From positions 60,177,532-60,241,531 of the forward strand of contig NC_092862.1 of assembly GCF_032062135.1 (NCBI RefSeq): 64,000 bases of DNA. Direction: 5' to 3'. Origin of the DNA: Pyxicephalus adspersus (lineage: Eukaryota; Chordata; Amphibia; Anura; Pyxicephalidae). Both the position numbers and the translations under genes were made by a program. The notes under the pieces are model-generated. The model searched no databases. It was not told where the DNA came from and saw only the letters and a program-made list of their open reading frames with translations. Of the stretch, positions 24,357 through 36,035 are shown in pieces (the stretch's first letter is position 1; each line of letters starts with the position of its first letter).

Positions 24357-26231
24357 ATGAAATCTAATCAAGAAAGGAGCAATGAAAGCCTGCCACCAAA
24401 GAAACGTGAAATTCCCGCCACCAGTCGACCTTCTGAGGAAAAAACTGTCGGACTGACAAATGAAAACCACCGTACAGATAGTTTGTCATGGCTTCCCACC
24501 ACAGGCAGCAGCCATGGTGGACGTCATCATGGGTCTGTAGGAACTTCAGTAGAAGCTGGTTTACAACAGGGGGTAGGTTTACATAAAACACATTCAACTA
24601 GTATAGACTATTCCCCCCCTAGTGCTCCAAGGTCGGTACCAGCAGCAACAACAGTTCCTGCCATTTATCAAACTGTGCAGTCTCAATCAGGGGCATCAGT
24701 ATCTCCTGTGCAATATGCTAATGTGCCCCAAACGTTCCAGTTTATTGGGCCGCCGTATAGTGGACCATCTTATGCAGGATTCATCAATTCGCAGCTAGTT
24801 TCACCCACATCGAATTCTGCATCAAGTGCTGTGTCCTCAACAGCATCAGCAGTCTCCACTCCATCACAACGTTCCCAGATGGAGGCTTATTCTACTATGT
24901 TGGCCAATGTAAGCAGCTTAAGCCAGCAGGGGCATAAAGGTGAACCACATCTAGATCGGACTCCAGGATTGATTACAGCAGGATCTCCACCTACACAGTC
25001 AAGTCAATATGTCCATATTTCAAGCTCATCACAGAGTGGAATCAGAAATCTGTCACCACCATCTATCCCAGTCCATTTACATACCCACCCAGTGATTCCA
25101 CATACACTTACCCTGGGTACTTCCCCACAGGTGGTTGTTCAGTACTCAGATTCAGGAGCTCATTTTATTGCTAGGGATCCTACAAAGAAAGAAGACAGTT
25201 TCAGGTCACAAGCCAAGGAGTTATTAAATGGGGAGATTGAGAAAGTTAGGAGATTTGTAGTCCCTTCCTCAACAGATGCACATCTAATGAAAGCAGGCAA
25301 TAATAAACCAGCTTCCCAACATTATGAGACAAGGCATGTAGTGATGCACCCTAGTACTGAATTTAGTGCTCGGGATCCCTCAGGTGTTCGGACCTCTGTC
25401 ATGGTGGTGCCCAACAGCAACCCAGCTGCCACAGACATTGATGTTCCACAAACCATTAAGAGAGAAACCTCACCCTCAACTGCTCATAACAAGGGAAGCT
25501 TACACTTAGGAAAACCATCCCACCGGTCCTATGCTTTATCCCCACAACAGACTTTATGCGCAGAAAGCGTGAAAACCGTGGCCACTTTATCTCCTCACAC
25601 TGTCATCCAGACAACTCATAGTGCAGCAGAGCAACTTTCTGTTGGGCTGCCTGCTGCAGCCTTTTATGCGGGTACACAACAGCCAGTTATTGGCTATCTC
25701 AGCAGTCAGCAGCAAACCATTGGTTACCCTGGAAATTTGCCACAGCACTTGGTTATTCCAGGCACACAGCCCTTGCTCATACCTGTTGGCAATCCAGACA
25801 TTGAACCATCCGGTGTAGGGGTAGCTCCTGCTATTGTAACTTCATCTCCCCAATTTGCAGCAGTGCCTCATACATTTGTCACTACGCCCATTCCTAAGAG
25901 TGATAACTACAGTGCTGAATCATTGGCAACTCAAGCAGCCTACCAGACGACATTGGTTCCAGCTCAAATACACCTCCCACTAGTACAGTCTGTTGCTTCT
26001 CCAATGGCAGCTGCTCCAACACTGCCCCCTTATTTCACAAAAGGGTCAATCATTCAGCTGGCCAATGGTGAGCTAAAAAAGGTAGAAGATTTGAAAACTG
26101 AAGACTTTATACAGAGTGCCGATATTAGCAACGACTTGAAAATAGACTCCAGCACAGTCGAAAGAATTGAGAACAGCCATAGTCCAGGCATTGCTGTGGT
26201 TCAATTTGCTGTCGGAGAACATCGAGCACAA
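24357..26231 (+). CDS. ATXN1: Ataxin-1, first coding exon (residues 1-625)
   Basis: This exon encodes the N-terminal 625 residues of ataxin-1, a nuclear RNA-binding and transcriptional-regulatory protein that works with Capicua (CIC) and is the SCA1 disease protein in humans. The start MKSNQERSNE and the stretches PPKKREIP, DYSPPSAPRSVP, VSPVQYA, TFQFIG, VIPHTLTLG and LPQHLVIPGTQPLLIPVG match the vertebrate protein. The AXH domain, which mediates dimerisation and CIC and RNA binding, begins near residue 553 (PTLPPYF, GSIIQLANGELKKVEDL) and continues into the next exon. The human polyglutamine tract is reduced to two glutamines at about residues 190-191. The exon ends in a GTGAGT donor at 26232-26237, after the CAA codon; reading through gives a stop three codons later. 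The uninterrupted 1.9 kb coding exon is typical of this gene. Confidence 0.98.
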
Positions 26232-26349
26232 GTGAGTTAAATGTTGTATTTTGTGCCTATATTGTGTCTTTTTATTGCCTTTTAGTAATACCAAACAGTT
26301 TTAAGGCAATGCCTTACCGAATATTATTCATTATTCACAATTTATATAT

Positions 26350-27420
26350 GCATACACAGTTGTATTATTATTAAACAGTACCTATATCGCGACAACATAT
26401 TACGTAGCCATGTACATTAAATAGCGGTAGCAAATGACAGACAGATTCAACCAGTCACACAGAAGAGGACCCTGCCCAGAAGAGCATACAAGTTAAGAGG
26501 TGGGGGAAGTGGCACACAATAGGAGGGGGAATTTGGGATGTTGAGGGTTTTAAGAGACAGAAGATAACGCATAGGCCAATATCAAAAGATGGGTTTTATG
26601 TGCACTTTTAAATGAGCAGAAGCTGAATAGGACAAGGAAAACAATTCCAGAGAGTCGGAGCAGCCCTAGGAAAGTCTTGGAGCTGTGCATTGAGGTTATA
26701 GGTGGGGAAGTTGATAGTAGGTCATTGGAGGAGCAAAGAGAGCAGCTAGGGATGTATTTTTCTATCAGGTCAGAAAGGTAGGTGGGACAGGAGCTGTGGA
26801 GATATTTGAAAGCAAAACATGTGAGTTTGAATTTGAAATGGAAGCTATTGAAGAGAGCTACAAAGAGAGGCAGCAGCATTCATAATGAATTGTGGAGGAG
26901 AGATTATTTGGGTTACTGGAATACCAGTAGAAGAATGTTACAGTAGTCCAGAAGAGAGACAAGAATGTGAACAAGGAGTTTAGTGGTCTCTGGGGACAGG
27001 TAGGGGCGGGTTATGGAGATATTGCACAGGTGAAAGTGCCAGGACCTGGAAATTTTCTGAATGTGGGAGGTGAAGGAGAGGGCAGAGTCGCAGGTGATGC
27101 CAAGACAACGTACCTGAGGGGAGAGATGAAAATCATTGTTATTAACAGGAATATGTCGGGAATATTTGGTATGTGGGGGGGGTGAAAAGTTGCATTTTTA
27201 TTAAGGTTGAGTTTTTTTAGAAACTTGGCAGCATGAAACCTGATCCAGGACTGAGGGAAACAAGTCAGGGGTGGGCAGATAGGTTTGAGTGTCATCAGCA
27301 TACAGATGATACTGTAAATCAAAGGTGGATATGATCATAAGGTCATTGGCCACTTTTGTAGGGGCTGTTTTGGTGGAATGAGCAGCATGAAATCCAGACT
27401 GGAGTGAATTATTAAATTTC
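26350..27420 (-). mobile_element. L2-type LINE, 3' part with degraded reverse-transcriptase C-terminus
   Basis: On the minus strand the segment encodes HLYADDTQTYLPTP (YADD at 27302-27291), the catalytic box of a non-LTR reverse transcriptase. Further on, in broken frames, come FHFKFKLTCFAFKYLHSSCP and KSAHKTHLL, typical of the L2-like C-terminus. It ends in a 3' UTR tail (AGCTCTTCTGGGCAGGGTCC, then GTTGTCGCGATATAGG in degenerate form) and an ATT microsatellite at 26350-26378. Stops and frameshifts show it is dead and 5'-truncated. Confidence 0.75.
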
Positions 27421-27514
27421 CATATTTGTATGTTTCTCAGCTTTTAGCCAGAATAGTAAATCTTTTATGAAAAGTCAAAAGGTAATGTGAAGCTCTTTTG
27501 CCTGTTTAGTCATA

Positions 27515-27832
27515 GGGTCGCTGCAAGATGCAAAAGTCCCACTTTGAAAATTGGCAATCAAGCAGGTGTATGTTGCAAAAAGGGACAGGCAATATCCTTT
27601 CTGCAATACCTATTTTTACCTGCCTGTTTGCTGCCCAGCTGTCAAATTTCAGGGATGTCCGGCAATTCCGGCTCCCCTTGCAGGTATCCGGGACTGAATG
27701 AACTTCCGCCCCCTCACCCCGGCCAATCAAGACTACCAAAAATTGTATTCAAGGAGACAAGAAGGAAGAAGATAACTGTGCTTGCAAAAGAAGGACAGCA
27801 GATTATCAACTAGGTATAGTTCTGCTTTAGGA
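27515..27832 (+). repeat. Interspersed repeat, family D copy 1
   Basis: It shares the order GGACAGGC, CTTCTGCAA, CACCTGCCTG-like, GAATGAAC, GGCCAATCAAGACT and AGATTATCA-like blocks with 55535-55848 in the same orientation. No coding potential; class unknown. Confidence 0.6.
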
Positions 27833-29211
27833 TCTTATCTCAGTGTAGGAAACGTTTGTAATCTACTAAACAGTTAGGATTAAATTTAGGGTTAAGATCC
27901 ATGGTTAGGGAAGCTGATTTATTGAATCTTGAAAGGGACTGTGTCTGTACAACATAACACAATAGTACACTTCTACATCTTATCTAAAGCTAATATAAAA
28001 TGTTCCAGTTTACAAACATGATGATTACACGTCTGCATACTTAGCTTCTAATTCTTAATGATTTTTTCTAAATCATATCAGGTAGTTACTGTATATTTAT
28101 CTCATAGGGAAAAGGTGCTGTTTTTTTACAGTCTGATATCACAACATACATTTATAATAGTTTTATTGATAACTGCAATTGTTTATTAAGATCAAGCCTT
28201 TCGCATCTCTCACATTGTTCAAAGATTACAAATCTGAATTCTAAAGTTAAAAAAGTTAGCTGTTTTGTGTAGTGTCTAATTATTGAACAAATCAAAAGTG
28301 TGATAAAATCATGTGCATATAGCAAACATAAATTCCCCCACCTACGATCTTCAAGGATAAGCCCAGTTTATGAATGACTAATATCAAAAGTAACTTGGTA
28401 ATTTTGGTTATTTCTTAAGCTTGTTAAGAGGTGTTTTAACATCAAATATCATCAGATATAAAGGGATATAAAGTGATGTTTAATTCTGAACTTCATGCAT
28501 GCTTTATTTGTTTTATATACTTCTTTTATTTGTATACAAAGAATATAATAGGTTTTATTCAGGGTGGATATGTTTAAAGCCAGGTACCAATGTTGGCACA
28601 GGGAGAAGTCCTTGGCTCTGTGAAAGTTTTGATCACAGTTCTTACAAATGAGCAGTTTTGATGTTAAAATATAAGTAGGTGAATAGGGTAAAATTTAAAG
28701 TTCATCTGTGCAAATTTAAAATAAAGTGCAATTTTTGCAAAAAAAAAAAAACTGTAGTTGTAAACGCATGTAAAAGTTTAGCAGTGACAGCCTGATACAC
28801 ACACAGTGTTAAAACCTAACATGTTTTGTACTTATTCACTCAACTTTATTGTGTTTTTGTGCACTAAAATTTGAGTTTACTGTAAAATTTGATTTGAGTA
28901 GTCCAAACATCATGTGACATCAAAAATTGCATCTACCATTATTTTAGTCAACACGGTTGACCATGCCTAGGAAAACCATGACCTGGAACTGTGAGGCAGA
29001 TGGATTAGAAAGATGACTGCTCTTTCCATCCCTTGCTTCTGCCTCCAGCCAAATACATAGGGCATAATACCAGCAGGTGCAAACTAGCTGATTTTCCCAT
29101 ATGAGGAGGAAGAAGAGGAAGTGTCAGCCAACCCACCACTTACTTTGTTCTAGTTGTATGGCACAAAAACAGACACCGGCCTCCTCTGAATTTTGTGACC
29201 TAACCACCATT

Positions 29212-29330
29212 TCCCTTTCTGATCACTCATGTGCCATTCAAATTCCCTTTCTGGTCACTCTGTGCCATTCAAATTCCCCTTCTGATCACTCTGCCATTCA
29301 AATTCCCCTTCTGATCACTCTGTGCCGTTC
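29212..29330. repeat. Minisatellite, about 30-bp unit, four copies
   Basis: Four imperfect tandem copies of GCCATTCAAATTCCCCTTCT followed by GATCACTCTGT, with small length differences between units. Confidence 0.85.
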
Positions 29331-29400
29331 TTACCTTTTTTCCACTGTACGGCAGTTAGGGCAGGGATCAGCAGGGGGCGCTGTGCCGGCTTCTTTTGCT

Positions 29401-29490
29401 CTGCACTGCAGCCAGGAGGAGACACACGCTGCAGCCAGCGAGGAGAGGAGACACACGCTGCAGCCAGCGAGGAGAGGAGACACACGCAGG
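29401..29490. repeat. Minisatellite, 29-bp GC-rich unit, about 2.5 copies
   Basis: Perfect tandem copies of a unit beginning GGAGACACACGCTGCAGCCA and ending GCGAGGAGA, preceded by a degenerate copy and followed shortly by a splice-donor-like CAGGTGAGT at 29499-29507. Confidence 0.85.
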
Positions 29491-30567
29491 ATCGGGTATC
29501 AGGTGAGTATCCTTTTTTAGTTATTTTATAACACATTTGTTGTATAAGTGCATCTTTTACGGCAAAAAATACAGTACATTTGAAAGGTCAAGGAGGGTGT
29601 TATGGGTAATGTTTGTCTTCTTGAAAAACCACATTTCACAGAAACAGTGATCAACATAGTTTGCTTGAAACCCATGGCATAATCAAACCACCCCTTTTCC
29701 CATAGATCAACAGGTCTTAGAAGAAAGCATTCATACTTCGTCAAAAGCCTTGTCTGATCTCTATTGTCTCAGCTGGCTAGATTTTCCTTTTCCTCTCAAA
29801 ATAAATATGATTACACAAATGTTTACATAATCTAACCACATCAAGTATATTGTCTGAATGTGATCAGGTTATGTCAGCATGTGTAACCCATTAAGTCTAT
29901 TGACACCTTAAGTCATTTAGTTTTCCAGTTAAAAAAACACTTCAGATATGCAGTGGGACTAAACCTAAAAATCAAAATATTGCAAGCAGGCAAAGTCTTA
30001 ATTTCATGCATTTCTCTTTCTTTTTCAATTCATTTCTCTATTATTCAATAAAATGTACCTGCCCGGTCACAATCTTCTCTATACTGCACATTAAACTGCA
30101 CACACAATCCCAGCACACCTGATTGCTAGGAACGTATGAACTCTTGTGCACATACACGGGGGTTACATTTTTTCAGCCTTGCCAATAAGCCTGGCCAAGG
30201 TCCTGATCCCAGGACCGAGGAGAAGGAGCGAGGAGAGATAAGTTTAATTAACATGTTTTTATTGCTTTGGTCTCTTGCACTTGCCTAATGTTTTTTAGGT
30301 TATATCAAACTATGGAAGAGCTCTATTTTATAAAACTAATATATGAACAGATTTATAAAAGTTCAGTTTATTAAAATAATGTAAACTGACTAAAAATATT
30401 ATCTTTTCTTTTTAGGAATTAGCAATTACCCCATCGCTTTCCTTCAATACTAGAAAAATTACCAATAATAATTAAAAGTTCTCAAATTTTGTTCAAATTG
30501 CTCCCCAAAAAAATAATTATGGTATTTATCTTTATATACTTTTTAATATCTTCTTGTGTTTCTTTAG

Positions 30568-31092
30568 GTCAGTGTGGAAGTCCTGATAGAATATCCATTC
30601 TTTGTGTTTGGTCAAGGCTGGTCATCATGTAGTCCCGAGAGAACAAGCCAGCTCTTTGATTTGCCATGTTCCAAGTTATCGGTAGGTGATGTCTGCATAT
30701 CGCTTACACTCAAGAATTTAAAAAATGGCTCTATAAAGAAGGGGCAGCCCATGGATCCAGCTAGCATTTTGCTGAAGCACCCAAAGAATGACAGTCTCTC
30801 TGGAAATAGATATAGATATGCAGAACAAGAGAATGGGATTAATCAGGGAAGCGTACAGGTTTCATCTGAGAACGGAGAACTAAGGTGTCCTGCTGGATTG
30901 AATGCCGTGTCCTTTGAAGCCAAAACAGAACCTGGTAAGCCCACGACAACAAGGAAGAGGAGGTGGTCTGCCCCAGAATCCCGAAAATTAGAGAAATCTG
31001 AAGACGAACCACCATTGACTCTTCCCAAGCCCTCTTTTATTCCTCAGGAGGTTAAAATTTCCATTGAGGGTCGATCTAATGTAGGGAATTGA
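30568..31092 (+). CDS. ATXN1: Ataxin-1, last coding exon (residues 626-799)
   Basis: A TTCTTTAG acceptor at 30560-30567 joins in phase 0 to the previous exon, restoring the conserved HRAQVSVEVL. The exon completes the AXH domain (EYPFFVFGQGWSSC, SQLFDLPCSKLSVGDVCISL, to about residue 685). It then encodes the conserved C-terminus. RKRRWSAPES at about residues 754-763 holds the nuclear localisation signal, the U2AF65-binding tryptophan motif and the serine (about S759, human S775/S776) whose phosphorylation creates the 14-3-3 site. The protein ends RSNVGN followed by TGA. The total length of 799 residues is close to the human 815, the lost polyglutamine tract being partly offset elsewhere. The 3' UTR begins immediately after the stop. 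Confidence 0.98.
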   Translation, partial: VSVEVLIEYPFFVFGQGWSSCSPERTSQLFDLPCSKLSVGDVCISLTLKNLKNGSIKKGQPMDPASILLKHPKNDSLSGNRYRYAEQENGINQGSVQVSSENGELRCPAGLNAVSFEAKTEPGKPTTTRKRRWSAPESRKLEKSEDEPPLTLPKPSFIPQEVKISIEGRSNVGN

Positions 31093-31147
31093 AACCTGGT
31101 CAGAAAGAAGAAATTAGGCTTATCCTTGTTATTTTATTCAGATTACT

Positions 31148-31155
31148 GTACTGTA
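31148..31155 (+). promoter_or_regulatory. Candidate miR-101 8-mer site
   Basis: GTACTGTA, a perfect 8-mer seed match for miR-101, lies 56 bases after the ATXN1 stop codon. miR-101 is an established regulator of mammalian ATXN1. The match alone does not show function. Confidence 0.4.
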
Positions 31156-32344
31156 GAATAAATAACCCAGTATTTACATGTTATCATCTTATTTTAGGTT
31201 TATAACATTGTTATAGTTGCGGCTGGTATCCTTCAGGAGGCTGTTGGTGCATATGTTCTTTTCACAAGTGTTCACTAGTATGGTAGCTAGGATGTGGGGG
31301 GAGCTACTTAAAAGTAAGTCAAATCTTTCCACAGTCTTGATTGAGAGGGTTGTATAAGTGCAGCTTCTGTGATTTAATTGCAGGGTGCCAATTACAAATT
31401 TTAACAGAGTTAAAATCTTTCAGAGAGGATTACAAGGGAAATGAAGAAAGAAATAAGTGCATATGTGGCACCTGTGCTTGCTTGTATACTGATAGTTGAG
31501 CTTTCCCATAGAGGCTTTAGTCTTATGACTATGTTCATGTTGTGGGTCACTGCCACAAAAAGAAAAAGTTAAGGGTCATTTTCATGTTGACAATGCTAAA
31601 ATATCAATTTTCCTAGTTTGGTGTCCAGTGTTCACCATTTCCTTAACTTGCCTCATTACAGGTTAGAGATGTGTGCCATGTGACAAACTGGTGTGGCATA
31701 AATTTTCAATGGTGACTTTTCCTTTTGAGTAGGCATATAATTCCACACTACTGTTGCCAATAGCACTAATTCAATAGTACCTTAAGTTCATCCTATAAAT
31801 GCCTAGCTGCACAAGTCAAGTTTAAAAGCCTATACATCCCTCTGTGCTCTAAAATTGTATCTTTTATGTGCTGTGAAGAAAAATTATCTTGTATTTCCTT
31901 TTAATTATTTTTATTAATATTTTTAACCCATACTTGTGTAACTGTTGAAATGACATCTCCAGGCATCTCCTTGGCTTTCAAGGCAAGCAGAGTTTGACAG
32001 GACCCAGAGGCAAAAACTAAGATGAAAAACTCTCTAGCGGATTCCTGCTTGGACAAATTTCATAGTAGTAAAACTTGCAAATATTTTGGAAACATGGCAT
32101 GTGCCTCACAGGGTCAAAACACACTGCCGATTACAAGCACTAACATCATTCGCTGACATCCGGGGCACAGCCTTTTTTTTGCTCAATTTATGTTCTTTGC
32201 TATCAGTTGGTGCCACTTTTTTAATTTTTGAGTATAGTGTGACATATAAAGGAACAAGAACTGGAGGAGTAATGAGTTTTTCTTTTAGCACTTAAAACGC
32301 TGTTCACACTTTATTGGCAAGCATCTTGGTCTAATGTTTGCTAA

Positions 32345-32352
32345 GTACTGTA
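32345..32352 (+). promoter_or_regulatory. Candidate miR-101 8-mer site (second)
   Basis: A second GTACTGTA in the ATXN1 3' UTR, 1.2 kb after the first. Paired sites in one UTR make a real miR-101 target more plausible. Confidence 0.4.
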
Positions 32353-32725
32353 TTTCACTTTTAATCTGTGTATTTCAATATATATTTTTTTTTTTTCTTT
32401 TACTTTTTTTTCAACACTGAAACCATGCAGACCTTGTTAGAGCAAGATGTTGAAAGTTTTAATGTGGTTTCAAAGGGATGAATGTAAAACTTGACCTAGG
32501 ATGTGACCGATTATTGTCCCAAAAGGACTACTTTACAGAAGGCACTTTGAGAAAAGAAAACTTTTTAAGTCATATGTTAGCTGACATGATTACAGAAAAT
32601 TAATAGGGAAATATTAAGCTAAAAAGAAAAATTATACAAAATTGTTTTTGTCCAGTGTTTGTACAAAGTGGACTTCAAACAAAAAAAAGAAAAAAAAAAG
32701 AAAACCATAAAAAAAATTCTTGCAG

Positions 32726-32733
32726 TTTGCACA
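32726..32733 (+). promoter_or_regulatory. Candidate miR-19 8-mer site
   Basis: TTTGCACA is the full 8-mer seed match for miR-19. Together with miR-101 and miR-130, miR-19 is reported to co-regulate mammalian ATXN1. Function here is inferred. Confidence 0.4.
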
Positions 32734-35700
32734 TACTGAGTTTTGCATCTGAATGATATTCCTGCAAATGTAATGTAATAATGTTGAAGAGAGAGGAATG
32801 AACAGCTGAAAGAACATGGATACATGTAGCAATTACTTACTATTAACTTGCCTAATCTGTTAGGGTAGTGTTTCTTTCACAGTTTCAAACTTTCTGTCAC
32901 ACTGAACCAAGTCTGAGAAGTAAAATTTTGAGAGATAAGAGTGTAGTAGAGCATTGTGTCTGTATGTTTGTGTTTTTATGTTTTTATTAATCTTAAACAA
33001 GCACCTATAGTTATGAGTACAAGAAATGGTATGTAGATATGCATATTTTTCCATTTTTATGTTAATGTAAATTTAAAAACGGAATTCATAAACAAAGAAT
33101 AGGCAGAGCAAGCTTGAAAGTGTAAAAAATATGTGCTGTCACATTTGGCAAGTACAAAAAGTATTGCATATGACATGTACCACATAACTTAAAAAAGAAA
33201 ATGTATTGCCTTTTATTTTCTCTTGTCCAATCAGTCTACTCAGACTGTGTATGGTAGCTTGCTCTAGTTAAGGAATATTGGTCTTGTCTGTTTTTTTTGT
33301 CCTTATTTCGGTTGCGATTTTGACATCTTTCCTGATAATGTCATCACTGTTGTTTTCCTAGTAACATATTTATCCTTTGAGAATAGGTATTGTGTATTTT
33401 TGTGAAATTTGTTACTTGAGCATTGCACATACTGGCTTTCATAGCCCCAAATTCCAAAGCTAGTACCACATAACTCACTTTAGTTTTTTTGTTCTAACAC
33501 AACTCCATTATCCAGCTCCTAATTTCTTTGTAGCTTTGAGACCATTTATATAGGTTCATCATACTAATAACAAAAGACAGAAATATTTACAGTTATTTAG
33601 GGGCTTTTAAATTCTGTAGCATTTTAGTTCGGTTTATAATTTTCCAGTGGTTTTGTGCAAGAAATTTGTTTACTTCTTTTTTTTTTAACGTTGCAAAATC
33701 ACAAGCTGTTTGTAGTGCCTCCATTTTTGATGATCTGCAATGCTCTGCTTGACCCTAATGTCATAGCACCAAATCTAGTAATCAGCAAATTCTCAGGTAC
33801 AGATCTATTAATGTATACTGGTGCGACATGGATAGGCAATAGAGGAAAGAGAATAGCTGAAATGCTCTTCAGTGAAAGTTAGGAGTGTCAACACATTTCT
33901 GTATACATTTAGATAACAAATCCACTCATTGAGGTATATTGAAAATTTACACATATGTATACATTAAATGTTTACAAATGTGTGTGTCCTATATGCAAAA
34001 ATTACAAATTATACACAATTTATTAGTTTTTTTTTCCTGTAACTACATCAACATATAATTTGCCTTTTCCCCTACAAGAGCATGGATAGGTTTGGCCTGT
34101 AATGGAAGGGTGTGATGTCATTGTGTGTCTAGACTGATGACATCATGTGCCAAAGCAGAGGGAAATAAATAGAGCACAATTGGGATGTTTCTTCATAGTT
34201 AAAAAGAGGGAAACTAGTTTCATTTCAAATGATGGTGAACTACTGGGTGGATTAACTTCATGATTGCTCTAGTTCAAACTTTTACCCATGTGTTATGTAC
34301 ACTGAGAGTTTCCACACATGTTCCTCTGTACATGGTGGCATCCCATATCCCCCTAGCCACTGCCTTCACATACACAGGGATTTGAGGGGAGGCCTCTGAT
34401 CCCTCCACATGGGTGCATGGAAGAGGCATTAAGACCAGATACAGCCACTCTGCCAATAACATCCTTTTGTGGTGCAACACAGAAATAAGGCTAAAAATGT
34501 ATGGAAGAACATAAGGAATTCAAATTCAATGACACATATATATTTAAATATTTAAGCATTCTGCTCTTAATGACCCCTTATCTGGAAAAATCCTAATCTC
34601 AGGCATTTCAGATTTTTATTTAAATTAGAAAAAGACCAATAGTTTGTGCAATAATGTTCAAAATACCATTACCAATCATCAATAAAATAACTCAGTTTAG
34701 CTAGGAAGCAATAAGAAATCATAGTCATTGAAAAGAAAGACAAGCACATCCGGTAGCTCTCAACCTGTAACATAGTCTAACTTTTTCAATCTGTATCTTT
34801 TTATTATTATTTCATAAATTCGTGTACTGCTCCAGTGAGTATGCAGATCAAATCCCCACGTTTATTTAGAAGAAGCAGATCTTAAACTATATAAGCACTG
34901 CTTCATCCATCTGAACCCTGTTTTACCTTAATTTCCCCACACCCATTGGGCCAGCCATGTATTGCAGCACATTACTGTTCCTTTTGGTTGTGGAGGTATT
35001 ATTGTTGTACTTGTTTTCCTCAGGGTGCTTTTTTCTGTTAAATTTGGTATGGGAAGAGGGAAGTGAGTGTGCAAAGAAATCATTCTAAATAATTCTGAAC
35101 TAGCTCATACGCATACCACTATTCTGCCTACAGAGGAAACAGAAATATTCCTAAAACTCACTTGAATATCAGACTAGGTTAGGCTAGTATGGCTTTTTGT
35201 ACAATATGAAATATACAAGACTGTCAGTCTGGAGTGTTCCCCCCTTTAATAAAAAAAAATATATATTTTTTTGCCTTTTTGGTATATTAAACAGCAGAGG
35301 TCTTGTAATGCTAGTGCAAAAGATAGTTCATAGAAATACACTTGACTTGCACAATTTGTATACTATGAAATTTAATCGGCTGAAAATGTCTCCCTAGATG
35401 AATTTCTGTCCCGTGTGTAGTGTCTTTTCAGCCAACAAAAATTCCAATTCTCTGTGCTTATCATTTCAAATTCGTATTTAGTAAAGTTGGGGAAAGTGTC
35501 ACTTTAAATTTAATCAAAGACACAAAGCTTTCAATTATTCATGAAATATTTATGGTATTAAGAAGCAAGGCTAGCAGTTCTAAGTTAGTTTCCTGATATG
35601 CACCTTTAGCAGCAATTATGGAGTTCCAACTTTTGTACTTATCATTTGGTTTCTAATTTGAAGAATGCAGCAGGAGAAGAGGGAAAACGTCTATTGTAGC

Positions 35701-36027
35701 AGAACAAGTAGAACTCTTCAGCACTATGACAGAGAAATCCTGCTTAGCCTATGAAACTTTGCCTGAGATGATTGCAGATACCCTCAGATCCCTTTGGGGG
35801 TAATTATATATCATTAATCATAACTTGCAAGGCCATATATTTCACAGAACCAGAGAGAAAAAAATCAAAGGAGCAAAAAGAACATCATAAAGTCACTTTT
35901 CTTTAAAAAAAAAAAGCCAGAGCAGGTAAATGAGATCTGTCAGGACCTTCTTATTTCATCTTCTGTGACTGTTATTTAATTTTCACTAAATATACAGGGG
36001 AATAGAAAGAGAGGAATGACTTATTTT

Positions 36028-36035
36028 TGTAAATA
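36028..36035 (+). promoter_or_regulatory. Candidate Pumilio-binding element
   Basis: TGTAAATA fits the Pumilio consensus UGUANAUA. PUM1 is known to lower mammalian ATXN1 levels through its 3' UTR. Orthology to the mammalian site cannot be judged without alignment. Confidence 0.35.

Larger units (their letters stand above)
26232..30567 (+). other. ATXN1: ATXN1 intron between the two coding exons
   Basis: A 4.3 kb intron with a consensus GTGAGT donor and a pyrimidine-AG acceptor. It contains a degraded L2-type LINE (about 26350-27420), a second interspersed repeat (about 27515-27832) and two adjacent minisatellites (29212-29490). From 27833 to 29100 and from 29490 to 30567 I see only unremarkable AT-rich sequence, apart from a slightly GC-richer patch near 30060-30240. 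Confidence 0.9.

Noticed and set aside
26232..26240. ATXN1 ending at the TAA at 26238-26240
   Set aside because: The GTGAGT donor and the in-phase second exon restoring the AXH domain show this stop is intronic read-through.
29101..29520. 139-codon + strand ORF
   Set aside because: It crosses two minisatellites; the repetitive composition accounts for the lack of stops.
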